Below, one piece after another: positions 27,370-36,452 of a stretch of DNA of 64,000 nucleotides; within the stretch, counting starts at the first letter, position 1, and the number at the start of each line of letters is the position of its first letter. The notes under the pieces were generated by a model. It was not told the DNA's origin and ran no database searches. It worked only from the letters and a program-made list of their open reading frames with translations. Where the stretch lies: positions 5,146,001 through 5,210,000 of the forward strand of contig NZ_CP011273.1 of the NCBI RefSeq assembly GCF_001610895.1, written 5' to 3'. This DNA is from Planctomyces sp. SH-PL62 (GTDB lineage Bacteria; Planctomycetota; Planctomycetia; Isosphaerales; Isosphaeraceae). Both the position numbers and the translations under genes were made by a program.

Positions 27370-28308
27370 GTGTATGAAGAGGCGATCCAAAAAGCCGACG
27401 TCTTGATCGCAGCCCTGGGCTACATGCGGAAGTTCCACGGCCGATTCACCGTGATCAAGGTGGGCGGTTCGGTGATGGAAGATCCCGAATCTCTGCGCGC
27501 GCTTTTGGTCGACGTCGTGTTCATGCAGACGGTGGGCATGCGGCCGGTGGTGGTCCACGGCGGCGGCAAGGCGATCACGGTGGCGATGGAGAAGGCCGGG
27601 CTGACCCCGCGGTGGGTCAAGGGGCGGCGCTACACCGACGACGCCACGCTCGAGATCGTCGCCCGCGTGCTCGCCGAGGAGATCAACTCCGACATCGAGC
27701 GGCACATCAACAAGTTCGGCGGCCGGGCCTCGGGCCTGCACCACAAGACCCACCAGTGCCTCTACGGGCGTCGCCTGTCCATGCCCGGCGACGACGGCGA
27801 GCCGGTCGACCTGGGCCGGGTGGGCGAGGTCGTCGAGGTCGACGTGACGCCGATCGAGAACCTCTGCCTGGCCGGCGTCGTCCCCGTCCTCCCCTCGCTC
27901 GCCGAGGACGACGACGAGGAGGAGAAGCTCCTGAACGTCAACGCCGACACGGCCGCCGCCGCCGTCGCCCAGGCGCTCCGCGCCGACAAGCTCGTCTTCC
28001 TGACCGACACCCCCGGCATCCTGCGCGACCGAAACGACCCCTCCAGCCTGATCACCGGGCTGAACCCGGACGAGTGCCGCGAGCTGATCCGCGACGGCGT
28101 GATCGACAAGGGGATGATCCCCAAGGTCGAGGCCTGCCTGACCAGCCTCGAAGCGGGCGTCCGCAAGACGCACATCATCGACGGCCGGCTCCGCCACTCG
28201 CTCCTGCTGGAAATCTTCACCGAGAGCGGCGTCGGCACCGAGATCGCCCAGGACGAACACACCGACCGAGCCTCGCCCCAGGGCCGACGACCCGTCCTCG
28301 TCCGCTGA
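27370..28308 (+). CDS. argB: acetylglutamate kinase
   Basis: A 312-aa kinase phosphorylating N-acetylglutamate in arginine synthesis. The frame is open far upstream through the gltA region, but family similarity begins at YEEAIQKADVLIAALGYMRK. This puts the start at GTG 27370, nine bases after GAGG. Motifs include VIKVGGSVMED, VVHGGGKAITVAMEKAGL, NVNADTAAAAVAQAL and LVFLTDTPGILRD. An acidic insert (PSLAEDDDEEEKLLNV) is slightly longer than usual. It heads the argB-argD-argF run, 76 bp before argD. Confidence 0.94.
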   Translation: MYEEAIQKADVLIAALGYMRKFHGRFTVIKVGGSVMEDPESLRALLVDVVFMQTVGMRPVVVHGGGKAITVAMEKAGLTPRWVKGRRYTDDATLEIVARVLAEEINSDIERHINKFGGRASGLHHKTHQCLYGRRLSMPGDDGEPVDLGRVGEVVEVDVTPIENLCLAGVVPVLPSLAEDDDEEEKLLNVNADTAAAAVAQALRADKLVFLTDTPGILRDRNDPSSLITGLNPDECRELIRDGVIDKGMIPKVEACLTSLEAGVRKTHIIDGRLRHSLLLEIFTESGVGTEIAQDEHTDRASPQGRRPVLVR

Positions 28309-28384
28309 TCGATTCGAGGCCGATCGCGGCCCCGATCCCCCCTTCCCCGACCCCCCTCGTCCTGGCGCCGCAAAGGCTGGCGGG

Positions 28385-29644
28385 ATGCGACGATCGTCGA
28401 TCCGTCGCCCCCCTCCCGGAGTCCTTCCCTTGGCACACGCAGAGCACACGCATCCGACCTCGCAGGAGACCATCGCCGAGTTCGACCGCTACGTCGTGCC
28501 GAACTACCGGCGCTATCCCGTCTCCCTGGTCCGCGGCGAGAATTCCTGGATCTGGGACGCCGAGGGGAGACGCTACCTGGACTTCTTCCCCGGCTGGGGC
28601 TGCAACCTGATCGGCCATTGCCCGCCGCGCGTGGTCGAGGCCGTGCGCGACCAGGTCGGCCGGCTCATCCACGTCCCGAACACGTGGTACATGGAAGCCC
28701 AGGGTGAATTCGCCAGAGCCCTCTCCGAGCGCAGCTTCGGCGGCCAGTGCTTCTTCTGCAACAGCGGGGCGGAGGCCAACGAGGCCGCCATCAAGCTGGC
28801 GCGGGCCTACGGCCACGCCCGCGGGAAGTTCAAGATCGTCACGATGGAGGGGGGCTTCCACGGCCGGACGTTCGCCGCCCTGACCGCCACCGCCCAGCCC
28901 AAATACCATGAAGGCTTCGAGCCCATGGTCCCCGGCTTCGTCTACACCAAGTACGACGACCTGGAAGCCGCCGCCGCCGCGATCGACGACGAGACCGCCG
29001 CCGTGATGCTGGAGCCGATCCAGGGCGAGGGGGGCGTCCGGATCCCGTCCGCCGGCTACCTGCCGGGCCTCCGCAAGCTGTGCGACCAGCGCGGGGCCTT
29101 GCTGATCCTCGACGAGGTCCAGACCGGCATGGGCCGGACCGGGTCGTGGTTCGCCTACCAGAATCTGGGGGTCGTCCCCGACGTCCTCACCTGCGCCAAG
29201 GCCCTGGCCGGCGGGATCGCCGCGGGGGTCATGATCGCCAGGCCCGAGGTGGCGGCGGTGTTCAAGCCCGGGATGCACGCCTCGACCTTCGGCGGCAACC
29301 CGATCGCCTGCCGCGCCGGGATCGCGACCGTCGAGACGATCGAAGAAGAAAACCTCCTGGAGCGGGGCCTCGCCATCGGCGAGCGGTTCCGCGGCCAGTT
29401 CGAAGCCCTCCAGCTCGAGATCCCCGAGAAGATCCGGGAGATCCGCATCCGGGGGGTGATGATCGGCCTGGACCTCTCCTTCGACGCCTCGGACGTCGTG
29501 GCCCGCTGCCTCGAACGCCGGCTCCTGATCAACGCGACCCACGGCCACGTCGTCCGGCTCCTGCCGGCCCTGACCATCAGCGACGAACAGATCGACCAGG
29601 GCTGCGCCATCCTGGCCGACGTCTTGCGGGAGGCAGTCATCTGA
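28385..29644 (+). CDS. argD: acetylornithine aminotransferase
   Basis: A 419-aa class III PLP aminotransferase converting N-acetylglutamate semialdehyde to N-acetylornithine. Motifs are FFPGWGCNLIGHCPPRVVEA, FFCNSGAEANEAAIKLAR, EPIQGEGGVRIPS, LILDEVQTGMGRTG and the PLP lysine in TCAKALAGG (about Lys272). A TTG at 28430 is an alternative start and would remove 15 basic residues not typical of the family. Its stop codon overlaps the probable CTG start of argF (CTGA at 29641-29644), indicating translational coupling. Confidence 0.94.
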   Translation: MRRSSIRRPPPGVLPLAHAEHTHPTSQETIAEFDRYVVPNYRRYPVSLVRGENSWIWDAEGRRYLDFFPGWGCNLIGHCPPRVVEAVRDQVGRLIHVPNTWYMEAQGEFARALSERSFGGQCFFCNSGAEANEAAIKLARAYGHARGKFKIVTMEGGFHGRTFAALTATAQPKYHEGFEPMVPGFVYTKYDDLEAAAAAIDDETAAVMLEPIQGEGGVRIPSAGYLPGLRKLCDQRGALLILDEVQTGMGRTGSWFAYQNLGVVPDVLTCAKALAGGIAAGVMIARPEVAAVFKPGMHASTFGGNPIACRAGIATVETIEEENLLERGLAIGERFRGQFEALQLEIPEKIREIRIRGVMIGLDLSFDASDVVARCLERRLLINATHGHVVRLLPALTISDEQIDQGCAILADVLREAVI

Positions 29645-30681
29645 AAAACTCCAAGAACCGCGGCCCGAAGCTCGCGGCCGTCCCCGACGGCGTGGCCGCC
29701 GCGCCGTCTCCCCGAGCGGCCGGCGAGGACCACGCCGGGCCTCGCCACTTCCTCGACCTGAAAGGGATCGACGGCGACCGCGCCCGCGCCCTGCTCGACC
29801 GCGCCGTCGCGCTCAAGGAAGGGCGGCTCGAACCCGGCTGGACGCCGCCGCTGCTGGGGAGGAGCCTCGGCCTGGTGTTCGAGAAGCCGTCGCTGCGCAC
29901 CCGCGTCAGCTTCGAGACGGCCTTCGCCCGGCTCGGGGGGAGCTCGATCTTCCTCCGGGGCAAGGACGTGGGGATGGGGGTCCGCGAGAGCGTGGCCGAC
30001 TTCGCCCGCGTGATCAGCCAGTACGTCGACGCCCTGGCGGTGCGGACCTTCGCCCACGCCACGCTCGAGGAACTGGCGGAATACGCCACGGTCCCCGTGG
30101 TCAACGCCCTGTCGGACGACGCCCACCCCTGCCAGGCCATGGCCGACATGCTCACGCTCCTGGAGTTGAAAGGGTCCCTGCCGGGGATCAAGCTCGGCTT
30201 CGTGGGCGACGGCAACAACGTCGCGATGTCGCTGGCCGAGGCCGCCGCCCTGCTGGGCGTGGACTTCGTGCTGGCCTGCCCCGAAGGCTACGAGTACCCC
30301 GAGGCGTTCACGGCCGCGTACGCCGCGCGATTCCCGGACGCGCCGCTGCGGGTCTCGAACGACCCCCGCGACGCCGCCGACGGGGCCGACGCGCTCTACA
30401 CCGACGTCTGGGCCAGCATGGGCCAGGAGCACGAGGCCGACCAGCGCCGCGAGATCTTCTCGCCGTTCCAGGTCGACGAGGAGCTGATGGCGGCCGCCAA
30501 GCCCGACGCCGTCTTCCTCCACTGCCTCCCCGCCCACCGCGGCGAGGAGGTGGCCTCGAACGTCCTCGACGGCCCCCGAAGCCGGGTCTTCCAGCAGGCC
30601 GCCAACCGCATGTATTTCCAGATGGCCCTGCTCGAATGGCTGGTGCGCGACCGATCGGCCGCCGACCGGCTTCGGGTTTGA
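29641..30681 (+). CDS. argF: ornithine carbamoyltransferase, probable CTG start
   Basis: This enzyme makes citrulline from ornithine and carbamoyl phosphate. It has the carbamoyl-phosphate site KPSLRTRVSFETAF, HPCQAMADMLTLLE, the ornithine-side GDGNNVAMSLAE and FLHCLPAHRGEEV. The mature fold starts at RHFLDLKGIDGDRA. No ATG lies upstream of it in this frame after argD. The CTG at 29641 is 7 bases after GGGAGG and overlaps the argD stop, giving 346 aa with an N-terminal extension of about 38 residues. GTG 29692 is the other option but has no ribosome site. The start choice is inference. Confidence 0.88.
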   Translation: MKNSKNRGPKLAAVPDGVAAAPSPRAAGEDHAGPRHFLDLKGIDGDRARALLDRAVALKEGRLEPGWTPPLLGRSLGLVFEKPSLRTRVSFETAFARLGGSSIFLRGKDVGMGVRESVADFARVISQYVDALAVRTFAHATLEELAEYATVPVVNALSDDAHPCQAMADMLTLLELKGSLPGIKLGFVGDGNNVAMSLAEAAALLGVDFVLACPEGYEYPEAFTAAYAARFPDAPLRVSNDPRDAADGADALYTDVWASMGQEHEADQRREIFSPFQVDEELMAAAKPDAVFLHCLPAHRGEEVASNVLDGPRSRVFQQAANRMYFQMALLEWLVRDRSAADRLRV

Positions 30682-30695
30682 AGGAGCGAGACGCC

Positions 30696-31400
30696 ATGAG
30701 TCGCAGGGATGGACGCAACGACGACGAGATCCGGCCGGTGCGGATCGTCCCCGGCTTCGCGACCAACAGCGCCGGGAGCGTGCTCTACTCGTGCGGGGGG
30801 ACGACCGTCCTGGTCACCGCCCAGCACTCCGAATCGGTCCCCCCGTTCCTCGAAGGCAAGGGGGTGGGCTGGCTCACGGCCGAGTACGCCATGCTCCCCG
30901 GCAGCACGCCGAGCCGGATCTCCCGGCGGACCGACGGCCGGGCGACCGAGATCCAGCGGCTGATCGGCCGGAGCCTCCGCGCGATCGTCGACCGCCAGGC
31001 CCTCGGCCCCTGGACGATCCACGTCGATTGCGACGTGGTCAACGCCGACGGCGGCACCCGGACCGCCGCCATCACCGGCGCGTACGTCGCCGTGGCGCTC
31101 GGGCTGCGGAACCGATTCGGCCCGGAACGCGCCGCGGAGGTGCTCAAGGAATCGATCGCGGCCGTCAGCGTCGGGATCGTGGGCGGCAGGCCCATGCTCG
31201 ACCTGGACTACTCCGAGGACTCCAAGGCCGAGGTCGACGCCAACGTCGTCCGGCTCGGCTCCGGCGGCCTCGTCGAGGTCCAGGGGACCGGCGAGGGGGG
31301 CGTCTACTCGCGGCGTCAGCTGGACCAGCTCCTCGACCTGGCCGAAGCCGGCATCGACCGTCTCGGGCAGGTGCAGCGAGAGGCCCTCCAGGGGGGCTGA
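30696..31400 (+). CDS. rph: ribonuclease PH
   Basis: A 234-aa phosphate-dependent 3'-5' exoribonuclease that trims tRNA 3' ends. The sequence starts MSRRDGRNDDEIRPVRIVPG with the family RxDGR element, and has VLYSCGGTTVLVTAQ, the acidic HVDCDVVNADGGTRTAAITG and LDLDYSEDSKAEVDANVV. AAGGAG nine bases before the ATG fixes the start. It is 14 bp after argF on the same strand, so it may be co-transcribed with the arginine genes. It lies one gene upstream of rdgB, a common partner of rph. Confidence 0.95.
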   Translation: MSRRDGRNDDEIRPVRIVPGFATNSAGSVLYSCGGTTVLVTAQHSESVPPFLEGKGVGWLTAEYAMLPGSTPSRISRRTDGRATEIQRLIGRSLRAIVDRQALGPWTIHVDCDVVNADGGTRTAAITGAYVAVALGLRNRFGPERAAEVLKESIAAVSVGIVGGRPMLDLDYSEDSKAEVDANVVRLGSGGLVEVQGTGEGGVYSRRQLDQLLDLAEAGIDRLGQVQREALQGG

Positions 31401-31617
31401 CCGCCGGCCTTTCGATTTTCCTTCCCATTCGATCTGGGCGGTTCCCGGACGTTTTGCTAAAGTCCCGCGCGTGTTCCGCCGGTGGGGTTCGATCGAACCG
31501 ATCCTCCCCGCCCCGCGCGGCGACCTTCGGAATTCTGTTCGGAACGCCGGACGCCGGCCCTTCTCGGGCCTCGACGCGTCCCGGCCGTCGATGATCCGAC
31601 AAGGAAGGGGATCGTCC

Positions 31618-32694
31618 ATGAAAAAGCCTCTTGCCATGATGGCACTCCTGGGAGCCCTGGCGGGCGGGCCCGCCTGGGGGCAGGCCCTCCCGAGCGGCGG
31701 CCCCGCCGACTCGGCCGAGGACGCGTCGCCGGCCGCCGGCTTCGAGCCGACGCCCGTCGACCAGCTCAAGGCCCCGACGATGGACCTGCCCGACGACCCC
31801 GTCGAGCCCTACCTCCTGACGAAGAACAACGGGCCGTTCATGGTCCTCGCCAAGACCTTCCAGGGGCCCGACTCCCAGAAGCTGGCCCTGGCGCTCGTCA
31901 AGGAGCTGCGCAACGAATACAACCTGCCGGCCTACATCCTCCGCAACAAGGATAGGCCGGGGGGGAGCAATATCCGAGGCGTCCCGCCCCAGGCCGATCC
32001 GCACGTCGTCCAGGCCAACACGAACGTCCCGGAGAAGGTCCGGACCTACGACCAGGCGGCCGTCCTGGTCGGCGACGAGAAGACCGAGAAAGCGGCATCC
32101 GCGCTGCTCCACAAGGTCAAGAAGATCGACCCCCGGTGCCTGCAGAACGTCTCGACGATCTTCCACTGGCGGAAGGGCCTGAGCAACGCCATCCGCACCA
32201 CCAACCCCTACGTCGCGGCCCAGGACCTGTACCCGGCCAAGAAGGATCGCCTGATCGTCCAGATGAACTCCGGCGAGGAGAGCATCGCCTACTGCCCGGG
32301 CCGCTACACCCTCCAGGTCGCCGAGTTCGCCGGCCGGTCCACGCTCAACGAGAAGGATCCCACCTTCCAGGGCAACTGGAACCTCCTCAAGAGCCCCCTC
32401 CGCACCGCCGCCAGCGACGCCGAGAAGATGGCCAACACGCTCCGCAAGGACAAGGACGTGGCGCAGCTCGGCCAGCCCGTCTACGTCTACCACGACCGGA
32501 CCTCCAGCAAGGTCTTCGTCGGCTCGTTCGAAGCCCCCGACGACCCCCGCGCCGGGGCCATGCGGGACGCCCTGGTCAAGCTCGCGGTGCCGCTCATGCA
32601 GCCGGGCAAGCGGGCGAAGACCCTGGACACGATGATCGCCCCGGCCTCGATGCTGACCGACCTGGAGCCGATCAAGCAGAACTTCCGGAAATGA
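31618..32694 (+). CDS. secreted protein of unknown function with SPOR-like halves
   Basis: A 358-aa protein with a signal peptide (KPLAMMALLGALAGGPAWGQ). I do not recognise the family. Two halves each look like a compact alpha-beta unit. The first has FMVLAKTFQGPDSQKLALAL followed by VKELRNEYNLPAYILRN, the second YTLQVAEFAGRSTLNEKDP and a DAEKMANTLRKDKDVA helix with VYVYHDRTSSKVFVGSF. This alternation resembles SPOR-type peptidoglycan-binding domains, which is inference only. AAGGAAGGGG precedes the start. It lies between rph and rdgB and has its own terminator. Confidence 0.65.
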   Translation: MKKPLAMMALLGALAGGPAWGQALPSGGPADSAEDASPAAGFEPTPVDQLKAPTMDLPDDPVEPYLLTKNNGPFMVLAKTFQGPDSQKLALALVKELRNEYNLPAYILRNKDRPGGSNIRGVPPQADPHVVQANTNVPEKVRTYDQAAVLVGDEKTEKAASALLHKVKKIDPRCLQNVSTIFHWRKGLSNAIRTTNPYVAAQDLYPAKKDRLIVQMNSGEESIAYCPGRYTLQVAEFAGRSTLNEKDPTFQGNWNLLKSPLRTAASDAEKMANTLRKDKDVAQLGQPVYVYHDRTSSKVFVGSFEAPDDPRAGAMRDALVKLAVPLMQPGKRAKTLDTMIAPASMLTDLEPIKQNFRK

Positions 32695-32746
32695 GCCTGG
32701 GGGGGCGTCGTCGCCCCTTCTCGGCCATCTCGCCGTCCGAGACAAT

Positions 32747-32795
32747 AAGTCGCCGCCCTTCCGCATCCGACGGGGGGGCGGCGACTTCGCGTTTT
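32747..32795 (+). terminator. rho-independent terminator
   Basis: AAGTCGCCGCCC (32747-32758) pairs perfectly with GGGCGGCGACTT (32776-32787), followed after CGCG by TTTT at 32792-32795. It ends the secreted-protein gene. Confidence 0.8.
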
Positions 32796-32850
32796 CCGAC
32801 CCCTTCGCGGCCCCCGGCCCGGGCCGCCGCCCCCGGAACGAAGAGTGATC

Positions 32851-33519
32851 ATGAGCGACTCGACGGCCTCCCGCCTCCCGATCCACCTCGTCCTCGGCTC
32901 CCGGAACGTCAAGAAATGCCGGGAGATGGCCGAGCTGATCGCTCCGCCGTGGGAGCGTCGGCCGTGGATGGAACTGATCCGCGTCGAGTCGATCGCGGCG
33001 CATCCCGACGCCCCCGAGGTGGTCGAGGACGCCGACACGTTCGCCGGCAACGCGCGCAAGAAGGCGTCGGAGACGGCCCTGGCTCTCGGCCTCTGGGTCC
33101 TCGCCGACGACTCGGGCCTGGCGGTCGACGCGCTCGACGGCGCGCCGGGCGTCTTCTCGGCCCGGTACGCGGGCGAGCCCTGCGACGACGACGCCAACTG
33201 CCGCAAGCTCCTGGAGGCGCTGGCCGACGTCCCCGACGACCGTCGCGGGGCGGCGTTCCGATGCGCCCTGGCCATCTCCGACCCCGAGGGCCGCATCCGG
33301 CTCGAATCCGAAGGGTCGGTCCGGGGTCGGATCCTCCGCGAGCTTCGCGGGCCGGGCGGGTTCGGGTACGACCCGATGTTCCTGATCCCGGAGTATCACA
33401 GGTCTTTCGGCGAGCTGTCCCCCCTGGTGAAGCACCAGCTGAGCCATCGCTCGCGGGCCTTCGCCCACCTCCGCGTCGGCCTGGAGAAGCTTACAAGGGA
33501 AGTCGCCGCCGGGAACTGA
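32851..33519 (+). CDS. rdgB: RdgB/HAM1-family XTP/dITP diphosphatase
   Basis: A 222-aa house-cleaning enzyme hydrolysing non-canonical purine nucleoside triphosphates. Family motifs in order are HLVLGSRNVKKCREMAELI, TFAGNARKKASETALAL, LADDSGLAVDAL with PGVFSARYAG, RCALAISDPEGRI, GPGGFGYDPMFLIPEY and LSHRSRAFAHL. The ATG at 32851 is preferred; a GTG two codons upstream is in frame. A terminator separates it from the secreted-protein gene, so it is transcribed on its own. Slightly longer than the 190-200 aa usual for the family. Confidence 0.93.
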   Translation: MSDSTASRLPIHLVLGSRNVKKCREMAELIAPPWERRPWMELIRVESIAAHPDAPEVVEDADTFAGNARKKASETALALGLWVLADDSGLAVDALDGAPGVFSARYAGEPCDDDANCRKLLEALADVPDDRRGAAFRCALAISDPEGRIRLESEGSVRGRILRELRGPGGFGYDPMFLIPEYHRSFGELSPLVKHQLSHRSRAFAHLRVGLEKLTREVAAGN

Positions 33520-33645
33520 TACGTAATGGCTTCGACGACTCGCCTTATCCGAGCGGCCTCGGATGGGCACGGGTTCGGGGACGGACCCGTGGCGCCCAAA
33601 GGTCGGTGATCGAGGCGATCTGGCATGATCGGTCCCCGGAATACG

Positions 33646-33681
33646 AAAACGCCCCCCGACGGTCTCCCGTCGGGGGGCGTT
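33646..33681 (-). terminator. rho-independent terminator of the repeat-protein gene
   Basis: A perfect 15-bp stem, AACGCCCCCCGACGG (33648-33662) with its complement at 33667-33681, has a TCTC loop. On the minus strand it continues into GTTTTCG, a T-run. The repeat-protein stop at 33756 is 75 bases upstream. Confidence 0.85.
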
Positions 33682-33755
33682 CGCCGATCAGGGAGCGCCG
33701 AAAGGCTGACCTGAATCGGAGGGCTGGCTTCTGGCGGGCGATTCGCCCGTCCGGC

Positions 33756-36044
33756 TCAACGGAAGAGGTGGAGTCCCTTCTTGGCGAAGAACGGGTGCTT
33801 GACGTCGCAGGCGTCGCAGGCCGGGAGCGTGGTCATCGGCAGGCTGGTGGCCTGGGGCGAGGCGAGCACGCTCTGGGCCGAGGGGACGATCTGGGCCGAG
33901 GGGAGGACCGCCGGCTCGCAGGCGACCTGCACGGGGACGCGGACGCAGACCTCGACCGGGACCTGCTTGCAGACGGTCCGGGGGACGCAGATGGTCTTGG
34001 TCTCGGCCACCTGGCGCTGGACGGTCACCGGGCAGTTGACGACCTTGGTGTCGACGACCTGCTTGCAGGTCGTGTAGGGGACCTGGCGGGTGCAGACGAC
34101 CTGCTGCATCTCGCAGACGGTCACGGGCACCTGCTTGGTCCGCTGTTCGACGACGGTCTCGCAGATGGTCTGCGGGACCTGCTTGACGCGCTGCTCGACC
34201 ACGGTCCGGCAGGTGGTCACGGGGACCTGGCAGGTGCGGGTCTCGGCGACCATCCGGCAGGTGGTCACGGGGACCTGCTTGCTGCGGGTCTCGGTGACGA
34301 CGCGGCAGGTGGTGATCGGGACGCGCTTCACGCAGGTCTGCGGGACCATCCGGGTGATCGTGCACGGCACCTGCTTGGCGCGGGTCTCGCGGACCATGCG
34401 GGTGAAGGTGTACGGCACCTGCTTGGTCTGCCGCTCGGCGACGTACGTCGTGACCTGATAGGGGTCCTGACGGTACTCCGTCTTGGCGCACATCTTGGTC
34501 ACGCTGACCGGCACGCAACGGGTCCGGGTCTGGGGGACCATCGAGCAGACCGTGTAGGGGACGGTCTTCGTGCAGGTCTCCTGGACCGTCTTGCAGACCG
34601 TCACCGGCACCTGCTTGACGACCTCCTGGGAGACGTACTCGCAGACCGTGTACGGGACCTGCTTGGTCTGGACTTCCTGGACGGTGCGGCAGACGGTCAC
34701 GGGGACCTGCTTGACGACCTCTTCCGAGACCATCTGGCAGGTGGTGACCGGGACCTGCTCGGTCACCACGGTGGGGACCGTCTTGCAGACCGTCACCGGC
34801 ACCTGCTTGCGGACCGTCTGGGTCTCATAGACCGTGCACTCGACGTTCTCGACGACCGTCTGGGGGCACATCACCGTCCGCTGGCACCAGGCGCCGGGCG
34901 TCTCGACGAGGCAGCCGTTGATGCAGACCGTCTTGCCGGGGACGTAGTACGACTGGACGACCGGCACGCAGACCGTCTTGGAGACCTGCTTGACCACCGT
35001 CCTGGGGACGGAGACCGTCTCGCAGACGTCCTTCATGACAGTCTCGGTGACGGTCTGGTTGACCGTCTTGCAGACCGTCTTCATGCTGGTGGTCTGGACC
35101 GGGCGGCAGACCGTGTAGCGGCACTCCTTCATGACCGTCTCGCGGACGGGACGGCTGACGGTGTAGGTGCAGGTCTTGTAGGCCGTCCGCTTGACGGGGA
35201 CCTGGACCGTGTACCGGCACTCCTTCATGACCGTCTCGCGGACCGGGCGGGAGACCGTGTAGGCCACCTGCTTGTAGGCGGTCTGCTTGACGGGCACCAT
35301 CTCGGTGTACTGCTGGGACTGCATGACCGTCGACTGCACCGGCACCTGGACGGTGTAGGGGACGGTGCGGTAGCAGGTCTTCTGGACCGGCCGCTGGACC
35401 GTGTAGCAGACGGTCTTGTAGGCGGTCTCCTGGACCGGGGTGCAGATCACCTCGTTGACGGTCTTGAAGATCGTCTCCTGGACCGGCCGGCAGACGGTGT
35501 ACGTCACGTCCTTGAAGGACGTCTCGCGCACCTGGCGGCTGACGTTGTAGTAGGTGGTCTTGAGGGTCGTCTCCCGGACGGGACGCTGGACCGTGTAGGC
35601 CCGGGTCTCGTAGTGGGTCTCGCGGACCGGCCGGCTGACCGTGTACGCGACGTCCTTCCAGACTGTCCGGGTGACCGGCTTCTGGACGGTGTAATTCACC
35701 GTCTGGTTCACCGTGCGGTAGACCGGCCGGTTGACCGTGTACTGCTCATTCCGGACGTGGTTCTCGACGACGTTGCGGACCGTCTGGACCGTCCGCGGCT
35801 GCATCACCGTCTCGGTCACCGTCCGGACGCAAGGGATCTGCTGCGTCTCATAGACGGTCTCCTGCACGTTGCGCAGGACCGTCTGACGCTGCATCTGATA
35901 TTCGACGTGCCCGCCGCATTCCTGGGGCACGGGGCAGTGCCGCAACGAGGCACCGCCCGCATAACTGGCCTGGGCCGGGTGAGTGGCGGCCCCGAGTCCC
36001 AATCCTAGGACCGTCAGGGCGAGCCACGGTAGTTTTCTCAACAT
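33756..36044 (-). CDS. exported YTV-repeat envelope protein, 16-residue repeats
   Basis: A 762-aa exported protein with a signal peptide (LPWLALTVLGLGLGAATHPA). Nearly all of the mature chain is a 16-residue repeat. In the first half the unit reads YTVxRPVxETxxKxxx (for example YTVSRPVRETVMKECR, present twice). After a break around residues 330-400 with YYVPGKTVCINGCLVET, the second half reads QVPVTVCKTVxExxTK, with Cys at a fixed place. The C-terminus is non-repetitive and ends KHPFFAKKGLHLFR. YTV-motif proteins have been reported from planctomycete cell walls. The regular cysteines suggest disulfide or metal bridging. The start at 36044 is set by the signal peptide; the frame is open to 36176. 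It is not an enzyme as far as I can see. Confidence 0.85.
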   Translation of the reverse strand: MLRKLPWLALTVLGLGLGAATHPAQASYAGGASLRHCPVPQECGGHVEYQMQRQTVLRNVQETVYETQQIPCVRTVTETVMQPRTVQTVRNVVENHVRNEQYTVNRPVYRTVNQTVNYTVQKPVTRTVWKDVAYTVSRPVRETHYETRAYTVQRPVRETTLKTTYYNVSRQVRETSFKDVTYTVCRPVQETIFKTVNEVICTPVQETAYKTVCYTVQRPVQKTCYRTVPYTVQVPVQSTVMQSQQYTEMVPVKQTAYKQVAYTVSRPVRETVMKECRYTVQVPVKRTAYKTCTYTVSRPVRETVMKECRYTVCRPVQTTSMKTVCKTVNQTVTETVMKDVCETVSVPRTVVKQVSKTVCVPVVQSYYVPGKTVCINGCLVETPGAWCQRTVMCPQTVVENVECTVYETQTVRKQVPVTVCKTVPTVVTEQVPVTTCQMVSEEVVKQVPVTVCRTVQEVQTKQVPYTVCEYVSQEVVKQVPVTVCKTVQETCTKTVPYTVCSMVPQTRTRCVPVSVTKMCAKTEYRQDPYQVTTYVAERQTKQVPYTFTRMVRETRAKQVPCTITRMVPQTCVKRVPITTCRVVTETRSKQVPVTTCRMVAETRTCQVPVTTCRTVVEQRVKQVPQTICETVVEQRTKQVPVTVCEMQQVVCTRQVPYTTCKQVVDTKVVNCPVTVQRQVAETKTICVPRTVCKQVPVEVCVRVPVQVACEPAVLPSAQIVPSAQSVLASPQATSLPMTTLPACDACDVKHPFFAKKGLHLFR

Positions 36045-36452
36045 CGGACGCTCCACGGTACACTCCCGACTGACTTCGGCGCTCATACGACCGTCGGATC
36101 CGAGGCTCCGCCTCAGAGACCCTGGGCCGCCAACCAACCTTATTGTTCGTCTCCCCCTGGCCCCCCCCTTCAGCAACTTTATCTAAATCTCCCAATAGCC
36201 CTCTCTGCCCAGGATGCACTTCCCTTACATTCGTTACCTCACCAACCCAGCCGGCCGCACTTCCGCGAGAATCAGCCCATCCCCCGGGACCCGCGACCTC
36301 CGATTCCCCGCTCCTGCGAACCCGCCGCGAGGGGACGGCGTCCGAACGGAGCCCTCGCCGACGCCTGGTCATCCCGGCCGGTCGTCGGTATTTTCGAGGG
36401 ACGCGGGGCGGGGTCGTCCCGAGGTTCACCGCCGGTTTCGAGGTCCAGGCCC
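36045..36452. other. divergent spacer between repeat protein and argJ
   Basis: No gene is seen. It should hold both promoters, but I found no convincing -35/-10 pair on either strand; the AT-richer patch around 36140-36200 is the likeliest place. Confidence 0.35.

Noticed and set aside
33900-35900. 48-bp DNA periodicity suggestive of a CRISPR array
   Set aside because: The repeats are degenerate, contiguous and in frame, encoding a 16-residue protein repeat. There are no spacers or cas genes.
32136-36008. Very long plus-strand open frame opposite the YTV-repeat gene
   Set aside because: It arises from the repeat structure and high GC of the minus-strand gene. Its product is Asp/Leu/His/Arg-rich low-complexity text with no start signal.
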